Below, piece after piece: positions 1 through 12,361 of a stretch of 64,000 nt of DNA. Position 1 is the stretch's first letter. Each line of letters begins with the position of its first letter. The notes under the pieces are model-generated. The model had not been told where the DNA came from and searched no databases. It saw only the letters and a list, made by a program, of their open reading frames with translations. This DNA is from Stichopus chloronotus (lineage: Eukaryota > Echinodermata > Holothuroidea > Aspidochirotida > Stichopodidae), in the NCBI GenBank assembly GCA_021234535.1, contig CM037838.1, positions 11,615,929 through 11,679,928 on the forward strand, in the 5' to 3' direction. The position numbers and the translations under genes are program-made.

Positions 1-2684
1 ATCATAACTTAATCTTCAGGATAACTTGGTCAATTTACTTTGTAATGGAAATGTGAGTATAATTTCACCAAAACAGTGACTTAAAAAATGTGTTAGTAAA
101 TGAAGACAATAACATACTGACCAAAGTAAATTACAGTAGGTCTTAATTTTTGATAATGACCAGGTTTTTTCATCTCCTGGTTACTTCACAGATGCAGTCA
201 AGTGTTTCATAATTAGTTCATAATTAGCAAGTGTTTCCTTTATTTCCTCAGCTGTGTGACATTTGCAGAATGGCACAAAACATTCTGGTTTTAAAATTTC
301 TGTGAATTTAAAATTTCTTAGCACATACATTAGCACCTGACAGTGAAATGTGACTTGCAGTTTTAAGCTTGAGCTTCCTTTTAACGTCATTAAGAACAAA
401 AAAAAAACTAAGCCTTTGAACAGAAGTTTTGTAAGAATGAACTACAATGAACTCTAACAGCTAGGCATTAATATGTGTCATCATATCGTTAATAATCAAA
501 CTATCAAAGACCTAGTATCTACAAATCACTGAATCCTCAGTTGGGAGTTCATGAATATGATTCTAAAACAATAACTATATTTAAGTTTTGCATAATTCTG
601 TTTCTACGAACAAGTACGTCATATTGATTATACAAAGAATTGAAAAAAAAAATGTTTTGAATATGATTACTGTAAGTGAACTATACACAGTTACCTGCTG
701 ACTATGAAAAGTATTACAAAAAATTAACTGCAGCAGGAAAAAAAAAAAATCAGGAGTTGCAGGCTGACACTCAAAAACGAGAAAGCAGTCAGAATTAGCA
801 CAAATCTTAATCCATTAACAAATCATGCTTTGAAATAAATGTAAAATTGCTGCTTTCGTCCACTCTGTGAAGTATAATCCTTGGTGTTTTGCAACTATCA
901 GGAACACATACTGTCCTTTACAATGTAACATACACTTGGCTGTTGCCTGATTTTGTCTACTATAACATTTGGGATTTTTCCAAGTCGGTGTGGACAATGT
1001 GAGGTCATTTTTCTATCCATCCTTATGATGTTGATCAATCAATGACTTTGGATTCCATTAATTTTTTTAATTTTCCAATGTCTTTAAGAGAATTTTCATG
1101 GTTTTTCATGTCTTAATTTTCACATTTTCTTTTAAACTATTTTATAGGAAACTTTTGTTTTGTTTTCTGCATTCACGCATATGTGTGAATTCCTCATGGC
1201 AGAAAGCTCTGAAAAGCTCTGAGCTCAACTGCAAGAAACTAATGGTCAGATTAATCTTCATCTTAAACAGGCTAAAGCACACAAAGAAATTAACAAAACC
1301 AATTACTGTACATGTAAGAGTCAGCTGCAAGAATTAATCTGAACAGTACTGTAGTTTACTGCTAGGCATCATTCCTTCAACTTAAAAAAAGTTGCTTTCA
1401 GCTAATGTAAACTGATCATACAGGTCTTCACATTAAGAAACAAAAACTTTCGGAGAGATCTTTTCAACCTGTTATCTGCTTTCTTTGTGAAATTGTACCT
1501 TTACACTTTTTATGTATAGATCACCAGGGAATGTAAAAAAACGATAGATTGCAACTATTAGCACAAATGTGCAAAGTGAATTACTGTTCCTTCATAATTT
1601 TGACAGGAAAGTGTGTGTACCAGAATGACAAATACACTGTGGTCTCAACGATGAAACCTTCTGTACAGTGACCTGCAGCTGCTCATAGTTATTCGATTGT
1701 GTTATGATGCACACTGACATACATAGCAATATAGGTCTGTCCAATGTTCTCATATTTAATTAAAACATGAAACACAGTGTTAATACCTTTGTTTCTCAGC
1801 AAGATACCTTGCAGCAATGAAAGGGAAATAAGGCATTTGTTTTACATTAACCACCATATTTCTAAAACCAATGTTTGTGGACATAGAATGATAGATTATA
1901 TTCACAATAAGGAAAGTCAGTAGTGTTCTTTTCAAGAAATTACTTTCTCACAGACAAAAGTTCAGCTGTTGCTCAACAATATAATATGTTCACCCAAACT
2001 TTTCAAAATTCAAATGATGCATCTTCCGTTACTCATTACATGCATGTTCTGAAAAGATGTTCAGCCTTTGCAAAAAGTTTATTGATGAGAGTGAATGGCT
2101 TACAGTAAGTTATTTTCTTTGTATGCCATAGGTTGGTGTATTCTAAATGCCCTATTTCCCGTAAATGTGTAATATTATACGAATCAATGTACAGTATGAC
2201 TTCATGATTTCCAAGAAAAATCACTTAATTTTCTACACGTTACATACAAACCAAAATGGTTATTAAATCTGCAGGGTGCCATACATCACACAGTAATGAA
2301 GAAAGATGTATGTAAACTACCACAACTTTCAACAGACTTCAATTTCCAGGAAATCGGAATCATGGCCGGAAAGATCCGATATAATTAAAGGAAAAGAATT
2401 CCAAATTTAGATTGGCGAACTGTGATGATGCATGTTTATCAACCTCAGATTAATTTTGTTTCCCCAAAACAATCAGCCACTTAAACCTTTACTGACGCTT
2501 CAGGATCAATCAAATGAGAATCACACCCACTACAGATTAAGTTGCCATATTTGGAAATAATTGACCTACTTTCCAGGCTTCAATATTTGACAATAAACAG
2601 GCTGACATAAAAAAAAAAAGGTTGTCAATGCCATATTCAATTGGCTTATTACATCCATGAAACCTTAGCCAATGCTCCAGTGTT
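1..2684. other. Non-coding stretch
   Basis: AT-rich DNA with no convincing exon. A 33-bp segment at 695-727 has splice-like borders on the minus strand but AT-rich content; it was not accepted as an exon. Several TACTGTA words. Confidence 0.6.
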
Positions 2685-2760
2685 GTAGCACCTAAAGGCT
2701 GGTCCAGGAAAAGGACATGCGGAGCTTAACAGGTCAGGTTTGATTCCTGACCTGGGTCAG
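2685..2760 (+). mobile_element. tRNA-like SINE fragment
   Basis: GGTTTGATTCC at 2737-2747 matches a Pol III B box (GGTTCGATTCC) and sits in a perfect T-arm-like stem, TCAGG-TTTGATT-CCTGA, five pairs and a seven-base loop. A possible degenerate A box (TGTAGCACCTAAAGGCTGG) lies about 50 bp upstream. The rest does not fold as a tRNA. The 3' limit is unclear; AT-rich sequence to about 2960 may belong to it. Confidence 0.35.
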
Positions 2761-5700
2761 GCTGAGAAAGATTTCAAGAGTAAAATCAGGCTTTCACTCC
2801 CCTTATGAACAAAAAATGATAAAATTGATCTAAAGCCAATGAGTTGGTAGCAAGGCACCTGATGCGAAGTCTGTAGTCAGGCTCTCTCCACACTTGTGTG
2901 GACACATTGTGCAACAATTACTGATCCATCAAAGGCCGTATGACATGAAAATGACATTTTGGAGTATTGGATGCATGCATTCAGCATTGACAATATTAAA
3001 AATAGCCATATAGCCAAATTCCATCAAAGTCCATCAAAGATTGACCAACTTACAGGCAAATTAGTGTCTCACAGGTGTATCATGAAGAAATTACATATTG
3101 GCTAAGTATATGCAAATTTGTGAGATTAAGAGATGGAATCCTATGATATGTCTTATGTTAATCCTTTGTTTATGTAACCTTTATTTCAAGGACATTTGAG
3201 ATTTTTTATGCCGGACGGCTTTATTTTGCAAGCATGTATTTTCTTCTTCAAAAATATTGATATCTCTTACCAATGTGAAACTCAGTGATTAAGTAATTAA
3301 GAGGCAAAATGTACAGGCTTAGCAAAAGAAATAGTGACAATGTGCGACACTCCATGTCATCTGTTTTTTATTTCTCTCAAAATTTGAAAAGTCATATCTC
3401 AAAAACAGTAAAAGATGTCAACAAAATTCCAACGGACTTTCACTCAGGGTTTTCCTTCGCAGCTTCTAAATGAATGGTCCTCTGTTTTAGAAGCATGTGT
3501 CACACAACCTATAAAGACCTCAGAATTATTATAATGTAAACACAAACTCAAGGGGATCGACACTCTCTATGGGTTAGTAACTGAGAACGTTCTAATTGTC
3601 ACATGACCTGCAGGCTATGCATTGCAGAAAATAAAGGTTTAATCTCCTTGGTGAATGCAGAGAAAAAGATGGAATGTGCTACGATATAGATCATGATGCA
3701 TGTACATGCAACTGGTAGATGTTGCAGTTAAACACTGACTGTCATTGCATACACAGGTTTTGCTTAAACAGTGTCTATCTGTAAGCATATGATAAAAGTC
3801 ATTTAAAGCAAGAAAGAGTGGAAAGTCAAATTATCACAACAGTTTTTACACAATTATCTGAAGTTGAAGTCAAACAGTTGGGCCATGAGGGAGGGGGAGG
3901 GTGCACTGTGGGGGTGACATCCCTTAAAAAAAAAGAATTTTTCCAAGTAATTTTGGATGAGGCATAATATTCACATCTGCGGGTATGTTGAGGTCATACT
4001 ATTTAACATTTTGCCTGTGACCAAGCTTCCCCAATTTGGCCTGGCTGGTGGGACATTCTGCAATACCAAATGATATATTACAAAGACCAACTTCAAAAAT
4101 GTTCAACCGTCATTACATACACTGTCACTAACAAAATGGCTATGACAGTGACAGATCTAATATGCTGATTTACCACCAAATTACAGTAAGTCAATCTTAA
4201 ATGCTTCAAGTAGTTAATAAAATCTGCAAAATCAAACCAATCATTCCAAAAACAAGCACAATAAAAACTCATACTGCACATGTTTATCAATATATGCAGA
4301 GTTCCTGTAGGAAATGGGCTCATCCATTTAGTTGACTGACAAAAAGACGTTTGCTTGCACAGTGACTTTAATTAGCGTTTAAGCACTGCTCATGTCAAGC
4401 TATTGATTTAAGGTTGTTTAATCTGATATCTATATGAGTAATACACTTAAAAGTGACTCATTCAAGGGTTTTAATGGCTTTAATTTATGATCCCACACGC
4501 ATCATTCCAAGGGGAAATTAAAGTGTGGCGTGAGACTCCTTCTGTTCGATGTTAACTTGCCGTTGTCACCACTGCTCATTAATGATGCACAGCACATGTG
4601 TGCTGAGAATGATTGTTTGCAGGGGAAACTCTCTTTTCACACAGTACTTTAATATTTGAGGAATGTAAAATGTATTTTAGTGAAAGTTAATTGAAAAGAG
4701 AAAAATAAATATTCCGGTTACTTCTCTTTCTCTTAAATTCACAGCTGACATCTGTTCAGCATGCCATATGATACGTGATGAAAACACAATTTTGCACCAA
4801 GTCACAGAACATGAGGTCAGCCAATCAGTCAAGCCTACCAAATTATTAATTTATTAAAATATTGATCGAATTCCAAGCAAATCATGTGAGCATTATTCCA
4901 TACAGTGTAACAAAGACTATACGTTCAAGAAAAAAAAGAAACCAAAGTGAATATAACTACAACATTTATCCATTAAGACTGATCGCTCACTGTAGCTAAT
5001 GTACAGTATGGCGATCCCCAAATACAGTGTAAAGGAAGTTTAAGACTATGCATCATTCCAATACATATAAAGTAACAAATTTATCACATATTCCTCTGTG
5101 TGTCATGTTTGCAGAATTAATTTTGAAAACTCTACATTACGAACATTTTAAAATTTTGGCAGTCTTTTTGCCTGTAGGCTGATTAACCATAACACTGTTC
5201 ACATACTGAGTTACGGGCATTGCATGCAAAACTAAATTAATACCTTAGAAGAGCTGGCAGTTAAAGATCGCAATAAACTGCCATTTGCTCTATGCCATGA
5301 AATGGCTCCTCTGTGTTAAGCTTCTAAATTCCTGACAGTAGGTCTCTGATCTGCTTTGTAAACATGCATACAAGGAAAATTGGTCAGGGTCAGAACTCTT
5401 GAGAAATATGACCACATGCATGGCTGCAGGATTTCTAAAGAAATCTATAAGGGATATTTCTTGACATGTGCAGCATGAAACTTCAAATGTTGGCTTTACT
5501 TCCTGCTGCTGGTTCCAAACATCACTCCTATATTTAAACATTTTCCTCGACATGTGCTGTCCGTATCATTTTCTACGAATTCCATACATGAAAACATTTC
5601 CTTACAATCAGAGTTCTTAATTCATACAGAAAAGTAAGAATGACCAAAGACTGACAAACAGAGAAAAAGATGAGTAAGAAACCCAACGAACTATGCATTC

Positions 5701-6543
5701 CTACTCGGCCACATGCAGAGTGCACATGATAAGGGTATCCTGTATCCTGCAAATCGGACACTGTCAAAGAAACGTAGAGTTACCTTTGGTAATATCTTGG
5801 ATTTAGTTGCTATCATCCAAATCTGATACAGCGGTCGATAGCATAAATCATGCCGTTCAAATGACATTAAAAGTGAACATAACAGAGCACAATTATACGC
5901 ATTCGGCATAAGATCTCATGCAATGAATACCATCAATTCAGAAGAAACCTGCCGCTTCAGGTCATAATTATTCACGACTCAACCTACTGAAGCTGACATT
6001 TCTGTAAACTTTAAGGCCGATATATCTCTTATCTTGAACTGACTTGCATTATGCCTATTCTGGCTTTCTCAGAAACTTTGAAACTCTTTTAAGTTTTTAA
6101 GTCAAAAAAGTGTTTGTGAATTCATCAATAAAACTGTGCAGTATTCATTGAAACCAAAATTAAACCCCATGAAGCTTAGTGATTAGCACTGTTCACCTAA
6201 AATGTGCAAAAAGCCTTTTCGAAATTGACATTCATCCCACTTTTTTTTTTTCCATTGATTTTTGGGAACTCAGCAGGGAAGCTTTCTGCTAAATTGTATT
6301 TTCCACTGTGATCAAACCTGCAGAAATTCCGCCAAAAAAATAAAAAGTTCCTTGAGGGTCCTTGACATCCTTTTTTAGCAGGAATGAATACTAACTAAGA
6401 AAACAATGCGTGAGCTTTGAAAATGATGGTGGGAAGGGTGTGTATTGGAGAGACCCATTTTTTGTCACATAATCGGATCAGAAACCCCCAGACGGAATTT
6501 CAAATGGACTCGGAGAGCTAGACTACAGTAGCTGAAAACTTAC
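2761..6543. other. Non-coding stretch
   Basis: AT-rich. The patch 4490-4640 is more balanced and contains the E-box-bearing CAGCACATGTGTGCTG; it could be a conserved element. Nothing else seen. Confidence 0.5.
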
Positions 6544-6573
6544 CTGAAGTACGTACAGTACTGTTTCAAACAT
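6544..6573 (-). CDS. Candidate 30-bp microexon
   Basis: On the minus strand, an acceptor with a strong pyrimidine tract (ATCTCTCCTCCATGCAG) is followed by 30 bases and then CAG|GTAAGTTTTC, an almost ideal donor. Thirty bases keep phase: in phase 0 they read MFETVLYVLQ. Two high-quality sites this close together in the right order are unlikely by chance. Microexons of this size are known in neuronal and muscle genes, so alternative splicing is possible. The exon contains the word CAGTACTGTAC, part of the motif over-represented throughout the window. Confidence 0.35.
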
Positions 6574-8743
6574 CTGCATGGAGGAGAGATGTGGACCATA
6601 TGATAGTATTCTCTTTGAAACACTTCTGTACCTTTTTACTCAGTCGACTCTGTTTTAATGTCTTCACTGCGCCGTTCTTTGGGGTCATTACACTGAGGTA
6701 CAATGACACCAATGAGGTTTTTCGCTTAGATGCCTTGAGATGGGCTGTATCTTGTTTTAAGCACAACTGGGCCCATTTGACGCCGCCTTCACTAACGCAA
6801 TTCTTTGAGTTATACTGCCATTCCATCCATTCCCATCCATTTTAAAACGACTCCTAGCTAGAAGAACACTCCTGCATTCATTCTGTCCATTTAACACTCG
6901 ATCTATGTAACCCCTTCTTCAAGGAACAACTCTTTTTGTTATTTATCTTGCTGATATTGATTACAGTTCTCTTCTCAAACACCAGTATCTCAAAGTTCCG
7001 TACCAGTCATTTCTGAGAACGAGGAATCTTTTCCTCTTCGTTTTTCCCATCTTTTTTATGTTGTTGTAAATCTAACAATTAAGGTATGAGAAATGTCACA
7101 ACTAATTTTAAGCTAAGAGGTAGTGTAATCCAATGTTTCACACAAAAGATATTCATGGTTACACAATATCTGAAGATAAACAGCAGGCCGGAAGAGTAAT
7201 TAGTCATCGTCGCTAGAACAAACGACTCAGTACATCACTGCAGTTCTACATTTACAAGACTTGAGAAGATCTAGTAACTGGCCTACACACCAAAAGGAGA
7301 TTATATTATTTTCAGGTTTTCCTCATGCAAAATGTGTATCAAATTAAAGGCATGCATGCTGGCAAGCTGCTCCATTAAAATGCAAAGAGGGCATTTGTGC
7401 CTATGGACAATTCTAAGTATGACACTGAGGTGGTTGGTCTTAAAGTGATTGCGTGCGTATAGGCAAAAAGTAAAAACATTGGAATTTCATCTCCAAAAGC
7501 TTGGGAAGGCTTTTAATTACACCATTCAGACAATCTGGGAAAATAAATAGGTTTCAGTTGGTTAATCTTGCTATATGATTTCAAATTCTTCTAACATAAC
7601 GACAAAAAGTGTAGAATGCGATAATGTAGTGGTTGACAGTTTTTATTCAAATCAACGGTGTGCTTCTTTGAGCAAGACAATGGCAAGTATACTAGTATTG
7701 GATTTTCAGTCACAACTCAGGATCACTGACGCCGCGGGCAAGGTTGTGCTCAGTTCGTAGGTTATTTGTAAATACTGTACAGTGTTTCCTCATTTTCCTG
7801 ATACCTACCAAGGAGTGACGACTTGAATCTTATGTTTTTGATACATTAGTGAGACCTGTACTGTTGCATATATTCATTGTGCAGGCGGTTATAACAAGAA
7901 CCGTAATTTTCAAATGTGATTTCTGTTTTTTATTGTTTTATGCCAATCCCATTGCTTTTCGAAGTAGTTACTGTCATTTTCTTTCATTGAAAGACATAGT
8001 CCGTTCATGTACAACCTCACATGTACATTTAAAAATAAAGAAAAAGTTAAGATCAAACATAATCCTGTCTTTTTAGTTTTTCAGTACACAAGCAATCACT
8101 TTAAATGTAAGTGTAATATATCATACAGTACATGCAAACTTCACAAAAATAGCCAATCACATGTAAAATGTAGCAGCTGCTTCTCACCACACTGCTTTAA
8201 CCAGGCACATGCACCACCCAGTTTGAACTTGGCTTTGCTTCTTAGTGTCCAATTTGAAAGCCCCCCCCCAGGTTTGATTAAGCACTGCATGCTACTTAAA
8301 ATGAAATATAACAAGAAAGAAGTGCAAGTATGGAGCCATTTTTCACATCAACGCAAAGCTCCTAAACATGTTAATATTGTAGACTTTCTGGCCACTGCCC
8401 CCCCCAGATTCCCCTCCCCTGGGGCATGTCTAATGGACCCCACAAGAGCTAGGCTCTAAGGCAGGCCTGCCGACTCCACGTCCATAGGGTGATCAACTTG
8501 TGATCGCACCAATTAATCGCCTCTGCCATCAGAGAATTCTATCTTCATCCAAATTGACAACAGAAAAAAAAACCTGGCGAGAACCCCCGGGAAGGCTACT
8601 TACGGTACGATCAAACTTTAGTTTGACCATGATGGATGGAATCTGATGTCAATGCACTTTCATAATTTTTACTGTTTTGCACAGTTTTCAAGAACTGTAA
8701 CTATAACGCAAAGATGCACTTGCGTCGATCTATGAAGATTCAC

Positions 8744-8831
8744 CGTCGTCGATGATTTTGAAAGAGATACCATCGATCCTGTAGCTGCTGGCATGCTTGC
8801 CCTGGAGGCCAGCCTCTCCAATGAGTTGATT
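8744..8831 (-). CDS. Candidate internal exon, 88 bp
   Basis: On the minus strand the exon is preceded by a pyrimidine-rich acceptor ending CCAATGTTTCCAG and followed by GTGAATC, a fair donor. All three frames are open across 88 bp. Frame 1 has the highest third-position GC and reads NQLIGEAGLQGKHASS then YRIDGISFKIIDD. Frame 2 reads INSLERLASRASMPAATG then SMVSLSKSSTT and is Ser-rich. Frame 2 is the one that would join in frame to the 30-bp microexon 2.2 kb downstream; frame 1 would meet a stop two codons into it. No protein family is recognised. Locally it is much richer in GC than the flanks, consistent with an exon, but the true frame is unresolved. Confidence 0.4.
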
Positions 8832-10317
8832 CTGGAAACATTGGAACAGTCAAGTCTCATGCTTAAAATCTAAATTTGCTCATACTAAGAGAGAGTAAAT
8901 CATCAAAAAGTGATGACTGCAATTAAGTCAATATCTTTATGAGCAACAAAAAGTTTCTATACTGTATATCGTTGGTTGTAACTAATTTGATGCAGTTCAG
9001 CAAGGGTATACCCGAAATACACACAGTCCTACTTCAAATCTGTTATTATGATGTAACACACGCTACAGTATCATGGCAGCTCTTAATTGTTTGTTCAAAT
9101 TACTGAACATGGAACAGACAAAGAAACTACCTGCAATCCTTATACAGCAAGCAGACAACATATGGTTTCAATTTGGAAGAATAATGGCCACTCTGTTAGG
9201 CTTTGCGATTAACTGTTTTGATAACGAATTTTCGATTACAAGTTTTCTGGATGACACACACAGACCATTATTACCATCAATTTGCTAAACGTACAGTACA
9301 TCTACTGGATATGAATGGGTCATTCTTACCGCATACCTTATGATACCACAATTCATTGTAATGTAACTTTCAGTGGCTAGTACCTTCTTGGAACCTCCAC
9401 ATACTACTAAATAAATGGGGATGTCCAACAAAAGTTTTAACTTGGAGTCACAAACAATACCTTAAAAGTGCTCATGAATGAAAACTTAACTGTCGATCCT
9501 GCAGAAGTTACCCTGCAGTGAAATGAAAATGAAACTATTGTACAGAAGTACCCGGTGGAGTGAAAATTAAAGTGTGGTGCAAAAGTTGACAGTGCAGCCA
9601 CTCAAGTTGGAATGAACTCTCAAATTCATGACTGATGGTTTTTACACTCAGAGATGACTATACAAGCTAAAACAGACAGTACTGCTCAGTTTTGACAAAT
9701 GAAATTGAAATGGTTGTAGTTTCCTTTTTTTTTCTCTTTTTTTCATTTAAAATACCTCCCAGTCTCTCAATGCATATTGTTTGTGTCAAGATAATCAATC
9801 CAAAAACCTTAAGGACTGAACTTAATCATTTTGATTAATCTGCCGGTGATTTTCCGCAAATACGGCAGACTTTTTGATGTTCTAATGATCCATACTTATC
9901 ATCATGTATTTGCATAGCATCTTGCGCCCGAAATCAGGTAAAAGAAAAAACTACATCGATGAATCAAACATCTTTCCGATTTGTCAGATCTGGAAATGTT
10001 CATAAATCATTAATTGTACTGTAACTTTTATCCTTAGTTGTCGTGGGGGAGGACGGTGAAGCATCCGAGCGGCATTTCTGACGCTTCATTGGTTTTCTGG
10101 ACCATATGTCACGAAGGAAAATCCTTGATGAGTTGACATATCAGAATAAAGTAGCAAATAAATGAAAAAGTGCATAAAGTATCGGTAATTTTTAGAGTAT
10201 TACTTAAACGAAGCAAGCATATGAAAGAAATGTTGACTTGCTCCCCGTCTTTCATTGTTAATTTCCTACAAGACCACAAACATGTTTGTGAATTAAACGT
10301 GGTAGTCAGGCAGCTCC

Positions 10318-10344
10318 TTTTTTTTTTGGTTCCTTTTTTTTTTG
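10318..10344 (+). repeat. Small T-rich direct repeat
   Basis: TCCTTTTTTTTTTGG occurs twice back to back, spanning two T10 runs. Confidence 0.7.
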
Positions 10345-11761
10345 GTTAATTTATGTTTCACCTGTTAATTCAGAACTATATAGATGCTACTATTTTGTAG
10401 AAACTTAATGGTCAATCTTGTCGAGTATAACTGCCAAAGTGTAATTACTGCATTCTTGCCTCACTGATATCACTTTTTTGATATATATCTTGATCATGAA
10501 ACTCAAAGTACCTTCATTTAGCCCGGATGCTCTTCCCTCGTGGCTTGCTCCGTGTTGATCGACAAATCCGTGTGAAACAATTAGTTCTCGTACGTACATG
10601 CTTAGCATAGTGGCTTACTTGTTTCAAGGTAGCTTTTGTATTCAATGGTTAATTTCGTGCTTGGATTACAGTGTGCTAACTGATGGTCCAGCAAACATTT
10701 GCAAGTGTTTCAGGTACCATATAGTAAAAAAAACTGTCAAATTATAACACTGCATCAGTAGCGAATGCTGACATGACCATTTTGAGGGAAATGTCGGACA
10801 TTTTAAGTTCATGTTCATTTACAGTACTTTTAGGTGTGAATGAGATCCCCCATCCGTTTCTGATGAAGTTAATGCGGCGCCTCTTCTTTTAATTGCGAGC
10901 ACGGTACAGATCATTATTACGGTAGAGTAGCTCGGCCTCCCTCCCATGAAGGACACTTTCAAATCAATGAAGAAAGTCCTCCTATACACTCTCTTGGCCC
11001 CAAGGACATGTTAACAATTAAAGGTAATACAAATAACATCAAGATGTAGATGGGAGATGTCATCAAGGGATGATCGAATGTTTATGGCAAGGTGACAGAG
11101 ACGTGGTTTTATGTCTACAAGCTAGCAGCTATCAATTCCCATGAACTGATGAGAAAGAAACCAGCAGTGGTTGTTTTGATATAAATCAAGATAGGTCTAA
11201 AATAAAATTACTGAACTACTGTAATTTTTTCTGCGGGGGTTTTCCTTTCAAAGCAACACAGCTTTAAGTTTGACTTTTCCTTCTGATTCTGTTAAAGCGA
11301 GCAGGGAGAGCCATTATCATCAAAAAGCAGCTTTCACCTTTGTTCCAGTCTTTCCAGATATCAATCAAACTTCACTGGATTGAGGGTTTGAGATGAGAGC
11401 TATAGCACACAGAAGAACTGCATATTGGTAGGTGATGTATCACAAAACTTAGAATTCAAGGAAATTTTACTTGGCTGAGAAAAGGAAAATTAACCACTTC
11501 ACTGCTCAAATTGTTACTAATTTGATTAAGCTGACAGCATGACTATATTTTTCCAATTTGTGAGTAAATTGTGCTCCATGAGGCATAAACTACAAGCTCC
11601 ATGTAGAAACAATTAAGACATGATTATTTGCTCCAGAAACATAGGCATGGTCTACATGGTTCTGGGACAATTTACAGCGTGATCAAACAATGTGCTTCAC
11701 TGACAGCTAGTAATGCTCATCACTGACACCATGACAGCAAAGGCCTTAATTCATCTACTTT

Positions 11762-11794
11762 AGATGTATCTGAGGTAATACCTCAGATACATCT
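11762..11794. repeat. Perfect palindrome, 16-bp arms, 1-base spacer
   Basis: AGATGTATCTGAGGTA pairs exactly with TACCTCAGATACATCT. No target duplication or longer element is visible around it. It could be a de novo snap-back or the core of a decayed fold-back element. Confidence 0.85.
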
Positions 11795-12340
11795 GAGGGG
11801 AGTATCTCAAAGGAAAAACTTCATGTACTGTACTGTACATTTGAACCTTCTGTGGAATTGTACCAGTTGATAAACACTTTTTATCAACATTTGTGCCACA
11901 TTACTGTATGTGAGACTATCTGATCATTCATAATTCATAAACATTTTTTTTTTTCAATTACAGTTGTAAATCTGGTAATCTTCTAATTTCTCAGACTTTT
12001 AACATAATCTCATTTTTCAAAGCAGCGATAGATTTGATGCGTGCAAATCCGTCTCGTGACTCGAAGGATCACCGTATTATTTACGACTGTGCAGGGCTGC
12101 GGTTTACGATGCAGCAAGATTCGATTGCTTCTTTGACATGATTTCCTGTGTATTAATATGCAGAAAATTGGCATAAACAATTGACAGAGGAGGTAAACAA
12201 AGGATGCAAACAATGACAAATTTCCATGAAACTGTCAATTAATAATGAGTGTTCAACGAGACCCTGCAAATTAGTTTTTTCTGTGGAGAACAAAAAGGAG
12301 CGACTTCATTACACTTTACCATACAGTACTTTGCTTGCTT

Positions 12341-12361
12341 CCCCCCCCCCCCCCCCCCCCC
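12341..12361 (+). repeat. Poly-C tract, 21 bases
   Basis: An uninterrupted C run, the longest of several in the window; others are 60530-60543 (14), 32393-32403 (11) and 39761-39771 (11, followed by ten A). Length may be inexact because homopolymers are error-prone in assembly. Confidence 0.9.

Larger units (their letters stand above)
6574..11761. other. Non-coding stretch apart from the 8.7-kb exon candidate
   Basis: An open minus-strand frame runs 6826-6566 across the acceptor of the microexon. A C8-C9 run lies near 8262. Otherwise AT-rich sequence without recognised features. Confidence 0.5.

Noticed and set aside
695..727. 33-bp minus-strand microexon-like segment between TTTTCCTGCTGCAG and CAG|GTAACT
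   Set aside because: Splice-like borders are good, but the poly-T and AT-rich content make chance occurrence plausible and the peptide (LIFCNTFHSQQ) has no support.
2685..2760. Intact tRNA gene
   Set aside because: Only the T-arm/B box is convincing; no acceptor stem or anticodon arm, so it is called a SINE fragment.
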